The notes below the pieces were generated by a model, which did no database searches, was not told the DNA's origin, and was given only the letters and a program-made list of their open reading frames with translations. A DNA stretch of 64,000 nucleotides. Source: Zygnema cylindricum. Taxonomy: Eukaryota > Streptophyta > Zygnematophyceae > Zygnematales > Zygnemataceae. Below, piece after piece: positions 10,051-22,637 of the stretch. The stretch is from contig JBBHKE010001973.1 in assembly GCA_037447655.1 (NCBI GenBank), positions 207,042-271,041 on the forward strand. Direction: 5' to 3'. Within the stretch, counting starts at the first letter, position 1; every line of letters starts with the position of its first letter. Position numbers and translations under genes: made by a program.

Positions 10051-12907
10051 TTATGTCAATCAATGTCAACCAAAACATACTAATGTGAACCTATGTAAAC
10101 CAATGTAAACTAAAGTCAACCAATGTCAATCATTGTCAACGAATGTCAACGAATGTCACCCAATGTCAACAAATGTTAGCCAATGTCAACCAATGTCAAC
10201 CAATGATAACGAATGTCAACCAATGTTAAGCAATGTGAACCAATGTAAACCAATGTAAACCAATATAAACCAATGTAATCCGATGTCAACCAATGTCAAC
10301 GAATGTACACCAATGTAAACCAAAGTCAAGGAATGTCAACCAATGTCAACCAATGTAAACTAATGTCATCCAATATAAACCAATGTAAACTTAAGTAAAC
10401 CAAACTCAACCAATGATAACCAATGTCAACCAATATCAACCAATGTCAACGAATTTGAACCAATGTTAACCAATGTAAACCAATATCAACCAATGTCAAC
10501 CAATGTAAACTAATGTCATCCAATATAATCCAATGTAAACTTAAGTAAACCAAACTCAACCAATAATAACCAATGTCAACCAATATCAACCAATGTCAAC
10601 GAATGTCAACCAATGTGAACCAATGTTAACGAATGTTAACCAATGTCAACCGATGTAAACCAATGTAATTGAAAATGAACCAATGCTATCTAATGTCAGC
10701 CAATGTCAACCAATGTCAACCAATGTTAACGAATGTCAACAAATGTCAACTAATGTCAACCAATGTGAACGAATGTCAACTAATGTTAACCAATGTGAAC
10801 AAATGTCTGCCAATGTTAACCAATGCCAACCAATGTAAACGAATGTCAACCAATGTTAATCAATGTCAACCAATGTAAACCAATGTAAACCAATATAAAC
10901 GAATGTAATCGAATGTCAACCAATGTCAACCAATGTAAACCAAAGTAAACGTATGTAAACCAATGTCAACCAATGTCAACCAATGTCAATCAATGTAAAC
11001 CAATGTAAACCAATGTAAACCAAAGTCAACCAATGTAAAGCAATGAAAACCAATGTCATACAATATAAACTAATGTAAATCAATGTAAACGAAAGTCAAT
11101 CAATGTCAACCAATGTCAACAAATGTCATCTAATGCAAAAAATATCAACCATTGTCAACCAATTTCAAACAATGTAACCTAATGTCAACCAGTGTAAACC
11201 AATATAAACCAATGTCATCTTATGTCAACCAATGTGAACTAATGTTAACCAAAGTCAACTAATGCCATCCAATGTAAACCAATATAAATGAAAGTCAACC
11301 AATGTCAAAGAATGTCAACCAATGATTGCTAATGTCAACCAATGTCAACGAATGTTAACAAATGTAAAAGAATATCAACCAATGTCAACCTATGTCTACC
11401 AATGTAAACTAATGTAAACCAATGTAAACGAATATTAGCCAATGTCAACCAATGTAAACCAATGTAAACTAATGTAAATGAATGTCAACAAATGTCAACC
11501 AAAGTAAACTAATTTAAACCAATGTAAACGAATGTCAACCAATGTCAACGAATGTCAACCAATAATAGCCAATGTAAACCAATGTCAATTAATGTCAACC
11601 AATGTCAACCAATGTAAACCAATGTCAACGAATGTCAACCAATGTTTACCAATGTAAACCATTGTTAACGAATGTCAACTTATGTCAACCATTGTACACC
11701 AATGTAAACAAATGTAAAGGAATGTCAACCAATGTCAACCAATGTCATTAAATGTCAACCACTGTTAACCAATGTCAACCAATGTTAACCATTGTTAACC
11801 AATGTCAACCATTGTCAACCAATGTTAACTATTGTTAACTAATGTCAACGAATATTGTCAACCAATGTCATTCAATGTCAACCAATGTCAACAAATATCA
11901 GCCAATATCAACCAATATCAACCAATGCAACGAATATAAACCAATGTCAACCTATGTCAAAAAATATAAACCAATATAAACTATTGTAAACCAATGTAAA
12001 TGAAAGTCAACCAATGTCAACCAATGTAACCTATTGTCAACCAATGTCAACCAGTGTTAACTAATGTCAACGAATATTGTCAACTAGTGTTAACTAATGT
12101 CAACGAATATTGTCAACCAATGTTACCAAATATCAACCAATGTCAACCTATGTCAACAAATGTAAACCAATGTAAACTATTGTAAACCAAAGTCAACCAA
12201 TGTAAACCAATGTAAACGAAAGTCAAAAAATGTCAACAAATGTCAGCCAATGTCAACCAATGTCAACCAATGTTAACCAATGTCAAAAAATATTAGCCAA
12301 TATAAACCAATGTCAACCAATGTTAACGAATATCAACCAATGTCAACCTACTTTTACCAATGTTAAACAATGTCAAGAAATGTTAGCCAATATAAACTAA
12401 TGTAAACCAATGTAAACGAATATCAACCAATGTCAACCAATATAAACCAATGTCAACCAATGTCAACTAATGTCAACCAATGTAAACGAATATCAACCAA
12501 TGTTAGCCAATGTCACCCAATGTACACCAATGTCAACCAATGTCAGCAAATGTCAACCAATGTAAACAATGTCAAAAAATATTAACCAATCTCAACGAAT
12601 GTAAACCATCGTACACCAATGTCAACGAATGTCAACGAATGTCTGCCAACGTCAACCAATGTCCACCAATATCAACTAATGTCTACCAATGTCATCAAAT
12701 GTCAACCAATGTAAACCAATGTAAACTATTGTCAACCAATGTCAACAAATGTCAACCAATTTCAACAAAATGAAACCAATGTCAACCAATGTCAACCAAA
12801 GTGAACCAATGTCAAACAATGTCAACCAATGTCAACCAATGTTAACCAAATGTAAAGCACTTTCTCAATGGAACTCAAACAATGTGGAACACTGTCAACC
12901 AATGTTT
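10051..12907 (+). repeat. Decanucleotide satellite (CAATGTCAAC)n
   Basis: About 2.86 kb, roughly 285 units of a 10-bp repeat, consensus CAATGTCAAC with frequent variants such as CAATGTAAAC, CAATGTTAAC and GAATGTCAAC. Phase slips occur (for example near 11140 and 11850), but most of the array keeps a strict 10-bp period. Because 10 is not a multiple of 3, all forward frames read the same 10-residue cycle, which gives spurious open frames. It begins about 100 bases upstream of the CDPK pseudogene's most 5' surviving exon. Confidence 0.97.
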
Positions 12908-13727
12908 TATATAAAATGTATTTTTAATAACATTTGTTTTTCCTAACAAGACAATTGTAAGAGCACAAGAAGATTTAACATAGTTGAGCGCTAAGCTCCA
13001 TGTTCCGTCGACATTCGTTAGAAGAGTTTATTTAATTGGATATTTTTATATAAATGTCGTAAAAAGAACAAAAATGAAAGTAAACAAATAAATCGCGCCG
13101 ATAAACGGATTGAAACTGAAATTGTAAATTAATGTACCACAAACAGATCCAAAATAAACAGATCCCATCAAACAAAATAACACTTCACAATATACATCGC
13201 ATCGAGACGAAAAGATTAAGAAACATCTTGGTAGAGATGGTTGCGGCAACAATCCACACCATTTAGATTTGAAGATGTGAAAACAAACCATTGTTGGCTT
13301 CGTGTTAACAAAAAGAGGTGAAACTAAGCGTATAAACATTATATCGGTGGGAGACAGCCACGAAACTCATCAGTCGGTAAAATCAAATAAGATAAACATA
13401 AAAAAATAGGCAAAATAGTGGCATAATTCTATTCTGTACTAGGAATACATTGCTCAAAATCTATGTTCAAATTAGTGTTACTAAGAATATTTGGTCAAAG
13501 TAGCCTATACTAGGCCACATGGCAAAAAATGATTTAGTGTAGTTAATTTCATATTTGAAAAGTCACAAACATTTAGATATCTTTGATGAAAGACATGGAT
13601 TTGAAAACACTTCCATTTACACACAACAAAGAGATAAAAGTCCCATGTAGTCAAAAATCTGGGTGCAGACGACAAATAAAAATAAAAAATGTCAGTTCTT
13701 TTATTTTTATTTTTTCAGTATTGTTTT
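12908..13727. other. No recognised feature
   Basis: About 0.8 kb of A+T-rich sequence between the satellite and a dinucleotide-rich tract. Short open frames on both strands show no motif I recognise. Confidence 0.45.
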
Positions 13728-13794
13728 TTTTGTATATATATATATACATACATATGTATATACATACATATATATGTATATATATGTATGTATA
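13728..13794. repeat. TATA/CATATG microsatellite, left part
   Basis: Runs of TATATACATACATATGTATA type. This is the left half of the tract that resumes at 20014, split by the Copia-B element. The last five bases (13790-13794, GTATA) equal the first five after the element. Confidence 0.9.
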
Positions 13795-14702
13795 TAAAAT
13801 TATGTAGTCTCCATTAACCCATAGAATGAGCAGCCTATGTAAAGCCTCTAGGATAATATTTTTGCCTCTATGATAATATTTTCCCCTTCCACTTTCCCAC
13901 TGAATAAGTGCCACCCAGGCACACAAATATTCTAACCACCCTCATCCCTGTGAGGACAAGACTCCCTTGAGTCAAACGCAAAAAGAATCACTGAATTTGC
14001 TCCCCTGAGCAGTAAGTTATGGCTGGTCAAAGATGACCTTTATAGTTACAAGCTCTCTTAGAGAGAGGTACCTAAATACCACTAAGTCTTGGTCTGCCTA
14101 CTCACGACTACCTACTACTAAACCCTAGTCCAATAGGAACACTATATAGTACAAGAAGGTACAATAGGAGATGTACTTATTGTACGACCATTGTACGACA
14201 TAGTCTACAAGGTGACACTTGTCAAATCGGGAGCCATGGTTCCTCCTCCCATCTTCTGCGGTATCAAATAATGTGGCACCAAGTGGCACCGCGTGACGCT
14301 ATCTCCAAATGACGCCAAAAGCTCACTTCGCGTGGCGGCTACAATGCCGGCCGTTCGATCAAAACATATTTTACACGGTTCAGATTCGCGTACATGCATG
14401 AATTGCTCCTTTTGGTTAGTCTGCTGTTAATTAGCTGTTGCGTTAATGTTTATATATCTTTGAATCCCGTCACGTGTATCGTTTCGATAACGCCTTAGTG
14501 GTTAAGACGTACGACTATATAGAGGTCCACAAACCCAGGTTCAAAATTGGACTTAGGCAACATTTTAGTAAAATATCCTCTACTTCAAAATCTGCCACTT
14601 TCTAAATATGGCGGCAACTATGGCGTGCCTTTGATCCTCACTCTCTTTCTTTAAAGTAAAACTAAAATAGAGAAGTGAACTATTAATTACCTCTTTTCAA
14701 CA
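13795..14702 (-). repeat. Copia-B 3' LTR (element 1)
   Basis: About 908 bp; sense start TGTTGAAAAGAGG. Contains hairpins in the U5-like part (13905-14025, reverse; one reads CCTCAC-AGGG-ATGAGG on the sense strand), a GTAC-containing promoter segment near 14160-14200, and an antisense tRNA-like cassette at 14480-14566. Confidence 0.9.
14480..14566 (+). other. tRNA-like cassette, antisense in a Copia-B LTR
   Basis: The plus strand reads a D-arm/A-box-like segment (CCTTAGTGGTTAAGACG), then after about 35 bases a B-box-like segment (CCCAGGTTCAAAATTGG), then TTTT at 14562-14565. That is the layout of a Pol III tRNA gene. The acceptor stem does not close, so it is a relic or mimic, not a working tRNA. 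The equivalent in the 5' LTR is at about 19790-19875. Confidence 0.55.
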
Positions 14703-14715
14703 CTCCCCTTAATTC

Positions 14716-16320
14716 CTAGTCACTTTTTAATTTTAATCCACAATTTTCTCTGCAATAAATCAACTTAGGGAAAGGCACTGGTTTTTTCATCATGTTTGCA
14801 ATCATTTCTCTATCAGTTTTATGAACCAGTTTAATAATTTTATTTTCAACCTTCTCTTTGACAAAGCTTAGTCTAATATCCATATGCTTAGCTTTGAAGT
14901 GATGTTTCGGATTAGCTGCAATAGAGATAGCAGGTTCATTATCACAAAAAACATTTTGAGTTCCAAACTTCATGAACCCAAGTTCTTCAAGAAGAGATTT
15001 AACCCACATTAATTCTTTGGTGGCAGCATATGAAGCCATGTATTCAGCCTCCATAGTGGATTGAGCAACTACTTTTTGTTGCTTGCTACTCCAACAACAT
15101 GCACCGGATCTAATTTGCAACACATATCCAGTCGTACACCGCCTTAAAGGCACATCTCCATAACTGGCATCACTCCAGGTGGTGATGTCAGTGTGCTCCC
15201 CTCCCAAATGCAACTATAATTCCCTTGTCCTCACCAGATACCTCATCACCCTTTTGGCAGCCTCCTAGTCTCTCTTTCTTGGTTCATTTAGACTTCTACT
15301 AAGGACACCTACAACTTCAACTATATCTAGACGGGTACAATTCATAAAATAAATTAAACTGCCTACAATCTGCCGATGAGGGATATTTTCCATAAATTTT
15401 CTTTCTATCTTATCCATATCATCATTAATGATCAATATTCCTCTCTCTTCACTCCTCGAAACACTTTCTTCAAATCCATAGGAGTAGTACATCGTTTGCT
15501 TTTTCCATCTGAAATTTTTCTAGCATATTACCGATTGTTTTTTTTTGAGTAAGTCTTATAATTCTATTCCCTCTATCTCTCTCTATCTGAATTCCCAAAA
15601 TATACTTTGCTACGCCGAGATCTTTCATATCAAAACTGCTTCTAAGATCCCGTTTTAGTTTGTTAATTTTATCTAAGGACTTGCTTAAGTCCAACAAATC
15701 ATCCACATAAATAGCAATAAATATCACTCCATCCTTATCCTCAAATAAATATATTGAGTGATCTGAACTAATTCTGATATACCCCAAACCAGTCAGAATT
15801 TCGTCGAGCTTTATATTCCACTGTCGCGGGGCTTGCTTAAGCCCATAGAGTGATTTTATCAGTTTGCAAACTTTGTTTTCTTCCCCACTTTCCACGAAAC
15901 CTTCGGTTGCCTTATGTAAATTTCTTCTTCCAACTCTCCGTGCAAAAAGGCAGTTTTAGTATCCATCTGGTGTATTTCCATATCCTCCATTGCGGCTATA
16001 CTCAAAAGGATTCTAACAGAAGGAAATCTGACTACAGGTGCAAAGGTTTCTTTGTAGTCTATCCCTTTTTTTTGAGTATAACCTTTTGCAACTAACCTAG
16101 CTTTGTACCTCTCAATGGTATTATCGGGGTTTAATTTAAGTTTAAAAACCCACATACATCTGATCGGTTTTCGGTCCGGTGGACAATCTACCAACTCCCA
16201 TGTATTGGCTTCCATGATAGAGGCCATTTTTTCATTTATAGCTCTGATCGACTGACTACTTTCTGGGTTGTTTATGGCCTCTAAGTATTTTTGAGGTTCT
16301 TACGGGTGAGACATCTTTGT
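14716..16320 (-). pseudogene. Copia-B reverse transcriptase and RNase H (element 1)
   Basis: Minus-strand pieces in order: RT N-terminus 16227-15859 (MWVFKLKLNPDN, TAFLHGELEEEIY), RT core 15895-15470 (LYGLKQAPRQWN, intact YVDD at about 15700), RT thumb/connection 15492-15265, RNase H 15213-14716. RNase H shows the catalytic pattern SDAS, STMEAEY and FCDN. Frameshifts separate the pieces. The last stretch is open to a natural-looking end (ENCGLKLKSD) just before the polypurine tract. Confidence 0.9.
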
Positions 16321-16399
16321 GAGTTGGTTATTTACTTGTCTTTTCTTGAAGTCGTTTACTAGTACTTCTTCCCCCGTCAAAATCGGAAGCTGGTTTGGA

Positions 16400-17345
16400 A
16401 GGCATCCTTAGGTTTCTTTTAGGAAGATTTCCAGCTCCCTTATCTTCCAATTCCGGTGTCCCATCAAAATCCTCATCGGTTTCCATTTCGTATTGTGGCG
16501 TTGCCTCGGATATTGTCCTTTCCTCCTCCTTTGGTAGATCTGCAGATTTTCATTTTTCTCCATCTTACTTCTCTTCATTTTCAGAGTCAAAGTCAAAAAA
16601 CAGATCCGTTTCAAATCTGATTTTGACTTCCTTATTATATTCGAATTAATCAATGGACTTAACGTCATTCATCACCACTATGTGTTTTACCAAAATTATA
16701 TCTTTCTTTTTCAAGTATAACACCCGGTATCCTTTTGTGCTCTCATCATATCCTACTAGATATCCTAGTTTCCCTCTTCCATCTAACCTCCATTTAGTCT
16801 TATCGTAATCCAAACTACAAACTTGACTTCGGAACACTCTCAAACTAGACAAATCAGGCTTTCTTCCTGTCCACCTCTCATACGGAGTTTCCTCCTTATT
16901 TGTTGAAGTTACGACTCTATTTTTGATGAAATTAGCATAGTTTATAGACTTAGCCCAGAATTGCAACCCTATCCTCTTGTCACTTAACATACTTCTGGAC
17001 ATTTCTCCTAAAGTTCTATTCACTCTTCCTGCTACTCCATTTTGTTTTGGATATTATAGGGAACAATTTTCTCATGATGAATTCCTTCTTCTTTAAGATA
17101 TTATTCAAATTCCCTTGAGGTGTATTCTTTCCCATTATCACTTCTTATCTCTTTTATTGAGGTTTCATGTAGCTTTTCACTCCATTCTTTATACTATTTG
17201 AAACATATAAAAACCTCTGACTTAAGTCTTAGAAAGTATACCTTCGTGTATCTAGACCAATCATCTATGATGGTTAACATCTACTTTCCCCCCCATGTGA
17301 AGCATACCTTTGCAGGTCCCCAAACATCAGTGTGAACTAGATCTA
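16400..17345 (-). pseudogene. Copia-B integrase and acidic linker (element 1)
   Basis: Minus strand. HTDVWGPA (about 17315-17335) is the intact first catalytic Asp. The core around the second Asp and the Glu is broken by frameshifts and stops (about 17025-17280). The C-terminal part 17023-16646 is open (RFWAK-type LQFWAKSINYANFIKNRV, TPYERWTG, GYLVGYDESTKGYRV). 16668-16408 is a charged linker between integrase and RT. Confidence 0.86.
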
Positions 17346-17349
17346 ATAC

Positions 17350-19123
17350 TTTTTCTCTCCTAAATGTGGTTGCCTTTGGAAATGGAAGTCGATGAATCTT
17401 CCCTTGGGCACATCCACTACAATCATCAAAGGTCTCATCATCCTCAAAAATAATACCCTCCACTATTCTCTTTTTCTTCATTTTCTTTAATCTATCTAGA
17501 TGCACATGCCCCAACCTTTTATGCCAAAGCATCATCTCACTTGCACACAAGTAGAGAACACTCATTTCATTGCAAAGAACAATTCTGAACATTCCTTGAC
17601 TGCCCTTCTCAGCTATGAAATAAACCTCATTATCAAAGCTTGCTGTGAAGATTCATTTCCTAGTTCCTGTTTTAAACTCCTTTTCATCTAGGACAGCTGT
17701 TGAGACTAGGTTTTTGCTAAGTTGTGGAATGTAAAGAACGTCTGAGAGTGTTACAATTGAGGCCTTTCCATCAACCAGAACCTTCAAGTCAGCAGTTCTA
17801 ACAAGACTTGTGGTTTCTACTATACCATCTCCGTACCCTATCTCAACTGTTGGGATCTTTCTCAGTTTAGTGAACCACCGCTTATCTTTGCACATATGGA
17901 TTCAAGCCCGTGAGTCTATGATCCACCCATCCTTGGGTGGATCCCTCTTACCTCCGAAAGCACACTTTTGTCTGTGTGGAATGTCGACATTCTTTTCAGT
18001 GTTTTTCGGATTAAGAAAAGCTCCTCAAGCTCCTCTTCTGGTTCAGTTTTTTCTTCCACTTCCTCATCATGTACTTGAGTCAGGAAAGCTTTTTTCTTTC
18101 CTCCATCCCTTCAGGTTCCTTAACCATCTTTCAGTCGAAGATCTGCAAGTTTGACACAATCTGCTATATAGTGTCCTGGTTTCTTGCAGAAGTGACATAA
18201 TCCTCCTCGAGAAGTTCCTCTCCTCGTCTATCAAATCTGCCACCTCCTTGTCCTCTTCCACCTAAGTTTCGATAGGGATCTTTCCCTCTCTCCTCATCAC
18301 GCTTCCGCCAATCAGCTTCTGCAGACAATGCTTGAACACTTGGACTCCCTCTCCTAAGCTCTATGGTGCTTTCTTTCACTAAAATCATTCCCACTGTGTC
18401 ATCCTAATTCCAATTGTTATCTGCTATGTCCTGCAATCGGTTAATGATATTCTCATACTCTTCAGGTAGTTTCATCATTAATGTGTTCACTATTTGTCTC
18501 TCAGACAAGGAGTTACGTGCACTTTCTAACCCTCCAAATAATGCTCCTAAATCATAGCAATAATTATTAATACTTCCTCTTTTATAAGTATAAGCTGCAA
18601 TCTTATTTTCCGCCAACTATTGTTGCTGCAATGATCCACTCTTATATTTGTTAACTAGTGATATCCAAATCTGAGATGAAAATTTGACATGTATAAGAGG
18701 AATGGCAATGCCCTTTGCTACACTTTTAAGAATTAAGAGCTTAGCAACCTTGTCTTTGTAGTTCAACTTTTCATACTTTGATCTTTCGGTCTGAACCCTT
18801 GTCGCAGTTGCTGGTGGTGTTGCTGCTGGTATCGCCTTCGGCAATGGTGTAACTTGAGTTGCAAATCCTCCCTTTTCTTCTTCCATGACAATCTCCTCTC
18901 CTTCCTCATCTCCATCCTCGGTGATGGTGGCAGCTTTTCTACCAGCTATAGAGGTGGAGGTGCCAAAAAAACGTGTCCCTCCAAACCCAGGTGGAGGTGG
19001 GCAGCGAATTTGTCCAGACACTATGCCCCATAGATGCTTCTCAAATAGTTCTCCCTCCATCATCATTTTCCAATAAAAATATTATGATCCATCAAATATG
19101 GGCACCCTAAAGGGTGGGCCCAT
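17350..19123 (-). pseudogene. Copia-B gag, protease and pre-integrase region (element 1)
   Basis: Minus strand. Gag begins at MGPPFRVPIF (ATG at 19123, in the primer-binding site) and runs in broken frames to about 18200. The zinc knuckle (CHFCKKPGHY) is recognisable around 18170-18200. The protease site reads IIDSRA*IHMC near 17895-17930: the Gly of DSG is Arg and a stop follows, so the protease is dead. Pre-integrase WHKRLGH ... CSGCAQGK lies at about 17400-17535. Confidence 0.84.
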
Positions 19124-19126
19124 AAC
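19113..19126 (-). other. Primer-binding site, half initiator tRNA-Met type
   Basis: Minus strand GTTATGGGCCCACC, one base beyond the LTR end (19128). Same sequence and spacing as in Copia-A. It contains an in-frame gag ATG. Confidence 0.85.
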
Positions 19127-19127
19127 G

Positions 19128-20013
19128 TGAAATTCTGTGGTCTCCATTGACCCACAGAATGAGCAGCCTATGTAAAGCCTCTAGGATAAATTTGCCCCTT
19201 CCACTTTCCCACTGAATAAGTGTCACCGTGGCACACAAATGTTCTGACCACCCTCACCTTTGTGAGGACAAGACTCCCTTAAGTCAAACGCAAAAAGAAT
19301 CACTGAATTTGCTCCCCTGAGCAGTAAGTTATGGCTGGTCAAATATGACCTTTATAGTTACAAGCTCTCTTAGAGAGAGGTACCTAAATATCACTAAGTC
19401 TTGGTCTGCCTACTCACGACTACCTACTACTAAACCCTAGTCTAATAGAAACACTATATAGTATAAGAAGGTACAATAGGAGATGTACTTATTGTACGAC
19501 CATTGTACGACATAGTTTACAAGGTGACACCTGTCAAATCGGGAGCCATGGTTCCTCCTCCCATCTTCTGCGGTATCAAATAATGTGGCACCAAGTGGCA
19601 CCACGTGACGCTATCTCCAAATGACGCCTAAAGCACACTTCGCGTGGTGGCTTCAATGGCGACGGTCTGATCAAAACATATTTTACACGGTTCAGATTCG
19701 CATATATGCATGAATTGCTCCTTTTGGTTAGTCTGCTGTTAATTAGTTGTTGCGTTAATGTTTATATATCTTTGAAACCCGTCACGTGTATGGTTTCGAT
19801 TTTCTTTAGTGGTTAAGACGTACCACTATATAGAGGTCCACTGACCCAGGTGCGAATCAAGACTTAGGCAACATTTTAGTAAAATATCCTCTATTTCAAA
19901 ATCTGCCACTTTCTAAATATGATGGCAGCCATGGCGTGCCTTTGATCCTCACTCTCTTTCTTTAAAGTAAAACTAAAATAGAGAAGTGAACTATTAATTA
20001 CCTATTTTCAACA
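19128..20013 (-). repeat. Copia-B 5' LTR (element 1)
   Basis: About 886 bp, TG...CA. Hairpins in the U5-like part at 19210-19330, including CCTCAC-AAAG-GTGAGG on the sense strand (19252-19267). GTAC motifs near 19480-19510. Antisense tRNA-like cassette at about 19790-19875. It ends at 20013, followed by the duplicated GTATA. Confidence 0.92.
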
Positions 20014-20521
20014 GTATATAGATATATATATATGTATGTATATACATACATATGTATGTACATACATATATATGTATGTTTATACATACATACATATGTA
20101 TATACATACATACATACGAACATATGTATACACATACATACATATGTATATACATACATACATATGTATATACATACATACATACATATGTATATACATA
20201 CATGCATACATATGTATATATATGCATACATTCAAATGTATATACATACATACATAAATATGTATATACATATATACATACATATGTATATACTTACACA
20301 CATATGTATATACATACAAACATGTGTATATACATATATACATGTGTATATACATACATACATGTGTATATACCTACATACATGTGTATATACATACATA
20401 CATGTGTATATACATACATACATGTGTATATACATACCTACATGTGTATATACATACCTACATATGTATATACATACATACATATGTATATATTCATGCA
20501 TATATACACACATATATATAT

Positions 20522-20563
<42 letters not shown>
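20014..20563. repeat. CATACATATGTATATACATA microsatellite
   Basis: About 550 bp of mostly 20-bp palindromic units (CATATGTATATACATACATA), shifting to CATGTGTATATACATACATA units in the second half and ending in (TA)n. It has almost no stop codons in any frame, which produces long low-complexity open frames of Tyr, Ile, His, Cys and Met that are not genes. Units could extrude as cruciforms. Confidence 0.95.
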
Positions 20564-20568
<5 letters not shown>

Positions 20569-20689
20569 GCTGTTTGTGGGGGACAGTGGCATACACTATT
20601 TGAATCTTAACTATCATTGCGCCCTCACAATGATTCAAATATACACATATTATGCGACGCAACGTAACGTAAAGTGACGTGACATGATA

Positions 20690-20790
20690 ATGACAATAAT
20701 AATAACAACAACAATAACAACAACAATAACAATAACAAAAAACACAATAACAACAACAATAAAAACAATAACAATAATAATAATAATAAT
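20690..20790. repeat. AAT/AAC microsatellite
   Basis: Mixed AATAAC and ACAACA trinucleotide-type runs for about 100 bp. A short inverted repeat (ATTTGAATC ... GATTCAAAT) lies just before it at about 20598-20640. Confidence 0.85.
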
Positions 20791-21542
20791 GTACTTTATT
20801 CATGTTTGCAAATGTAGCTTGCTTTGGTCATTTTGATCTCGTCATCATTTGATTCCAAACCACTGGAGACATTTCAACAACAACATGAAAATCAAACTCA
20901 CCACCCAAAAAAATCAGAAAACCACCAAATATTAACAGTTTGACTTCCCCAATGAACAAGAGGTGGTAAACGCACGTCTACATCTCTCACCACAATTTTA
21001 GTTTCTCGGCTTTTATTAACGGATGTAAGAATCATTGCCTCTTTTTAGTTTCTCTAGGAACCATCATCACATAAAATCAAAGTATCGGTTGATAAGCTAG
21101 AGAATACAATGCCCATTGCTATGAGTGTTAATCCACTCCAATTTGGGTGTGTTTATTTTCCGACCCACAACCACAAATTAGTGTTAGTGCCACTCTTTAG
21201 TCAATCACCCACAATGATCCGCGTAGCAATAAATAAATAAAAAATACAGATGATTATTATCGAGTGTTAACACCGATAACTCATTAATGCTAAAAGCAAC
21301 AAGCAAGGTACTAAAACAGGAAACTGGCCTCGGTGACAAAGTGTCACCGATAAATCCAAGCATAAATTGCAACTCAAGGTGCTACATTCCAAAATAACTT
21401 GTGAAAAAAAAAACACAAAATCGATGAGATTTCCTGCTGCAACTATCAACTATTTGTCAAACAGAGATATGACCCTCTTTGACATTTCTTTGCAGTTTTA
21501 CAAAAAACAAAATGATTCGCTCGAGAATGTTTTTGTTATTAC
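20791..21542. other. No recognised feature
   Basis: About 0.75 kb of A+T-rich sequence with only short open frames and no motif recognised. It ends in the ATTAC that is duplicated around the following solo LTR. Confidence 0.45.
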
Positions 21543-22637
21543 TGTGGAATAGAAATAATTAATATTCACTTCTAAATTTAGACTCTATAGTGAAGAGAGA
21601 GAGAGAGTCACCATGGCTGCCGCCATAGTAAGAAAAAAACAGGCAGACATGCAAACAGATTGATAGATTACCAAAATGTTGCCCCAAACAAATTGATAGA
21701 TTACCAAAATGTTGCCCGAAACAGGATTTCAATCTAGGTCTACGAAGTTCTTTATAGACATGCGCTTTAACCATTAAGGCATTAACGAAACGATACACGT
21801 ATGTGGTTTGGTGATTAATTAAAGGGTTACACAAACATCGCTTTCACTTAAACATACCAAAATTGACGCAACGACATCTATAGTCAAACTACGCTCGCGG
21901 ACGCGAATCTAACCGTGTAAAATACATGATCCGACGGATGTCGCCACCCCCCCCAAACCCGAATGAATCTATGGCGGCTTTTAGACATAGCGATGCGTTG
22001 TGCCACGTGGCGCCACATCATTGAACGCCGGAAAAGATGGGAGGAGGAACGATGGCTCCCAAGTTGAAAAGTGTCAACCAGAAGGCCATGTTGTACAATG
22101 GTCGTACAAGAAGTACAATCGGCCACTTTACCTTCTTGTACTATACACTCTTTTGATCGGTCTAGGGTACAGTAGTAGGTAGGTGTGAATAGGAGTTGAG
22201 GGACTTAGCGTGAATGAGGCGCCTCTCTCCAAGTGACCTTTTGTATTTATAGGCCATCTTTGGCTAGCCATAACTAACTGCTCAGGGGAGCAAATTCAGT
22301 GATTTTGCAAATATAGTGATTCTTTTTGCTGCGGACTCAGGTGAGTCCACGCTACACAAAAGTGTAGTCCGTCAGAGTTCTTGTTTGCCAAGGTGGCGGC
22401 ATTTTTATGGGAAAGTCAAAGTGGGGAATGTTGTCCAAAACACATGTTCAAGCTTTGAATTCTGTGATAAAACTGAGCACACAGAACGTCTTCTTTCACA
22501 CAAGTGAAACAGTATACGAGTTTTGACTATCAAGGTGTCATTCATTTGGGGTTTGTATAAACTTGGAGTTGGCACTATCTAGATAAGCTTATTTAGGTCT
22601 GTGATTTCTGTGGGGAAATGGAACCCATAGTATTTCA
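21543..22637 (+). mobile_element. Solo LTR, Copia-B type with variant U5
   Basis: About 1095 bp, TGTGGAATAG ... TATTTCA, flanked by a perfect 5-bp target duplication ATTAC (21538-21542 and 22638-22642). There is no internal region, so it is the product of LTR-LTR recombination. The first half matches Copia-B LTRs, including GA repeats near the start and an antisense tRNA-like cassette (about 21715-21790). The second half is the long variant U5 also seen at 557-850 and 53684-53960. The hairpin series is present: GGACTC-AGGT-GAGTCC and CTACAC-AAAA-GTGTAG (22352-22367). Confidence 0.93.

Larger units (their letters stand above)
13795..20013 (-). mobile_element. Copia-B element 1 (reverse), full length
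   Basis: Ty1/copia element of about 6.2 kb with LTRs at 13795-14702 (3') and 19128-20013 (5'), a primer-binding site at 19113-19126 and a polypurine tract complement at 14703-14716. A 5-bp target duplication GTATA flanks it (13790-13794 and 20014-20018), placing the insertion inside a CATATGTATA microsatellite. The 3' LTR terminus has mutated from TG to TA in window order. All domains are present but interrupted. Coding sequence is clearly related to Copia-A. Confidence 0.93.

Noticed and set aside
10051-12907. Possible CRISPR array or coding repeat protein
   Set aside because: Units are contiguous 10-bp repeats with no spacers, in what appears to be plant nuclear DNA. The open frames follow from the repeat lacking stops.
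13046-13339. Minus-strand open frame of 97 codons
   Set aside because: Composition resembles random A+T-rich sequence. No recognisable domain or splice context.
20014-20563. Long open frames of 90-180 codons on both strands, rich in Tyr, Ile, His, Cys and Met
   Set aside because: They are translations of a CATATGTATA microsatellite that has few stops in any frame. Overlapping frames on both strands look alike and no domain is present.
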